Notes under the pieces: generated by a model
Database searches by the model: none
What the model saw: the letters and a program-made list of their open reading frames with translations, nothing else
What the model was told of the DNA's origin: nothing
In this document: piece after piece, positions 62,346 through 64,000 of the stretch
How positions within the stretch are numbered: position 1 is the first letter of the stretch
How the letters are laid out: every line of letters begins with the position of its first letter
NCBI GenBank assembly: GCA_947095585.1
Contig: OX352763.1
Coordinates: forward strand, 62,529,016 to 62,593,015
Direction: 5' to 3'
Length of the DNA: 64,000 nucleotides
Source of the DNA: Nephrocerus scutellatus
Lineage: Eukaryota > Arthropoda > Insecta > Diptera > Pipunculidae
Made by a program: the position numbers and the translations under genes

Positions 62346-62480
62346 TTTTAATTGCCGAGGAATAAGGAATCACAACAACAATTGTTCTGTCGAATTCCAT
62401 CTTTGGAATTGGAAAACCTGCTGTTTTGATGGTTTTGGCTGGTTTTGACATTCGGATTCCAAATAAAATACAGCTATAGC

Positions 62481-63344
62481 GAATTTGAACATATACATAT
62501 GATACATTTAAGTATGAAACTCGATTTCTTTTGCATGACCACCGCGTGCACGTTTTACGAAGTCCAATCTTTGAACCCAATTTTCGACCACTCTTTCGCA
62601 TAAATCGGCCGAAATTCCAGCAATTTCACGTTCAATATTGGCTCTGAGCTCTTGCAACGTCGCCGGCTTATTGGCATAGACTAATGACTTCACATAACCC
62701 CAAAGAAAATAATCTAGAGGTGTCAAATCACACGAGGGCGGCGGTCACTGGACGGGCCCATTTCGCGAAATAACACGCTCATCGAATTTAGTCTTCAATA
62801 ACGCGATTGTATCGTGTGCTGTGTGGCATGTGGCCCCGTCCTGCTGAAACCACATGTCGTCCAAGTCCATTCCATTCAATTGCGGCAAAAAAAAATCGTT
62901 TATCATATCGCGGTACCGATTTCCATTAACAGTAACGTGGCGATCGTTATCGTCGATGAAAAAATATGGCCCAATGACGCCGCCGGCATGTAATCCGCAC
63001 CAAACAGTGACTTTTTCGGGATGCAACGGTGCCTCATGAATCACGTGTGGGTTGCTTTCTGCCCAGTAACTCATATTTTGCTTGTTGACAAATCCTTCTA
63101 GCCAAAAGTGAGCCTCATCGCTGAAGATGATTGAAGATGGCCGTAATGCTCTTAAAGTAGCGGCAACAGAACGATTATTTTGATAAAAAATTTGCACGAT
63201 TTGCAATCATTGTTCACATGTGAAGCGTTCCATGATAAAATGTATACTAATGAAGTTTCAAAATGACAAAAGAACAATAAAAAATATGGCGTCGTTTGCC
63301 GTCCCTATCGGAGAAAAGTTGAAGCGCACCTGTTGAAACACCCG
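62481..63344 (-). mobile_element. DD41D mariner, second copy, 5' border truncated
   Basis: Same as 56967-57830, shifted by 5,514 bases. It shares the internal deletion. The catalytic part RSCDLTPLDYFLWGYVKSLV is better preserved (the stop of the other copy is absent), but a shift near 62740 breaks this one. The left terminal repeat is missing. Confidence 0.85.
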
Positions 63345-64000
63345 ATATTATATGTATTTTAACCGTATTCTTTCTTGGAGAACGAACAGCTGCATTTTCG
63401 TTCAAAATACTAATGTCTCGTTCCACTCTCCCATTCTGTTTGGGTGTATAGGGAGCTGTTGTTTCAAAATATATTCCATTTTTCGAGAGATACTCCTTGA
63501 AAATGTTGTTACAGTATTCGGTTCCGTTATCGTCGTGTAAGACTTTTGGTGGCGACCCGAACTTGTTACGTGAGTGATTGACAAAATCTTTAAAAGAGTC
63601 GAAAGCATCTGATTTATGTTTAATGAAGTAAACGATACGATAACCGGAACTGTCATCTTTGAACAGAATGAAATATCTCATTCCACTGACTGATGGTTGA
63701 GACATGGGACCACATACGTCACTGTGTATAAACTCGCCTGGTTTGGTTTTTCTGTTTACTACTGTTTTAAATGGTAACTTGTGACCTTTTCCATATATAC
63801 ATGCTTCACAGAAAAATTTGTTGATTTTATCGATACTGACATTCTTAATGTCTCCCTTGGTTACCATTTCTTTTAACGCTTGCTTGTTAATATATCCTAG
63901 TCTCTCGTGCCATAGTTTTATGTCCACACTGGTCGTTGCGTTCGCTTCTAAGACAGTGATTGTTCGAAATAACAATCGGTATGTATTGTTTGATTCTCGA
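63345..64000 (-). pseudogene. Copia integrase, second copy, runs off the window
   Basis: Matches 57831-58486 with about a dozen differences (for example YKGKGH-type CEACIYGKGHK instead of CIYRKGHK). DVCGPMSQ, HDDNGTEYCNN and KQNGRVERD are present. The window ends within the zinc-binding part. Confidence 0.85.

Larger units (their letters stand above)
59837..62480. mobile_element. PIF/Harbinger element 2
   Basis: The inverted ends are about 59837-59935 and 62345-62450: agccagccaaaacaagct, aacagcaggttt, aattccaaaaaaggaattcg and acaattgttttt on the left have close reverse-complement partners on the right. Inside are a Myb/SANT gene (plus), a transposase relic (minus), and a copied exon-intron piece of the Myb/SANT-like gene of element 1 (59990-60125). 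The right border meets the mariner-copia duplicate at 62480/62481. Confidence 0.7.

Overview
The window looks like repeat-rich nuclear DNA from an insect, most likely a higher fly. The argument is the mix of element families: rosa-like DD41D and maT-like DD37D mariners, BEL/Pao elements with a baculovirus-F-like envelope, Osvaldo-like Ty3/gypsy with a tRNA-Lys-type primer site, RTE- and LOA-like non-LTR elements, copia and PIF/Harbinger. DD41D mariners of the rosa type were first described in tephritid fruit flies, so a tephritid is a reasonable guess, but the species cannot be fixed from sequence alone. I see no intact host gene. The only host coding sequence I recognise is a C-terminal fragment of Mediator subunit 16 (MED16), present twice in inverted orientation.

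Layout. 1-3600: a decayed mariner, a satellite-like array, short tandem repeats and a foldback element. 3621-14243: the LTR of an old Osvaldo-like element split by a younger, nearly complete relative (4071-13617; LTRs, primer site, gag, pol with two frameshifts, a threonine-rich C-terminal frame). 14260-16087: BEL/Pao remnant. 16088-18820: a terminal-inverted-repeat element carrying an RTE-like retrotransposon. 18821-21059: AT-rich fragments. 21060-29899: BEL/Pao element on the minus strand with two LTRs, a damaged gag-pol and an uninterrupted integrase/envelope frame. 29900-37100: an old gypsy gag split by a LOA-like retrotransposon, which itself contains a gypsy pol fragment. 37100-39690: repeat units interrupted by a minus-strand solo LTR of the Osvaldo-like group. 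39757-44463: a PIF/Harbinger element with an RTE tail, a maT mariner, a Myb/SANT-like split gene and the MED16 fragment. 41691-47479: a nearly perfect palindrome (2,842-bp arms, 105-bp spacer) made from this element. 47548-55541: a second, broken BEL/Pao element inserted in a copia RNase H. 55542-59661: that copia, split by a deleted DD41D mariner. 59837-62480: a second PIF/Harbinger element. 62481-64000: a second copy of the mariner-copia segment.

The parts do not form a pathway; they record layered insertion and rearrangement. The observations I would follow first are: (a) the forward-reverse-forward structure around 41.7-47.7 kb, either a real foldback rearrangement or an assembly artefact; (b) MED16 and Myb/SANT exons lying between the inverted ends of a Harbinger element, with the Myb/SANT exon-intron boundary copied again inside the second Harbinger; (c) tRNA-like modules, each followed by a T run, inside LTRs of two Osvaldo-like elements; (d) the long intact envelope frame fused to integrase in the BEL/Pao element. 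Density of nested elements plus a palindrome would fit heterochromatin or a sex chromosome, but that is inference only.
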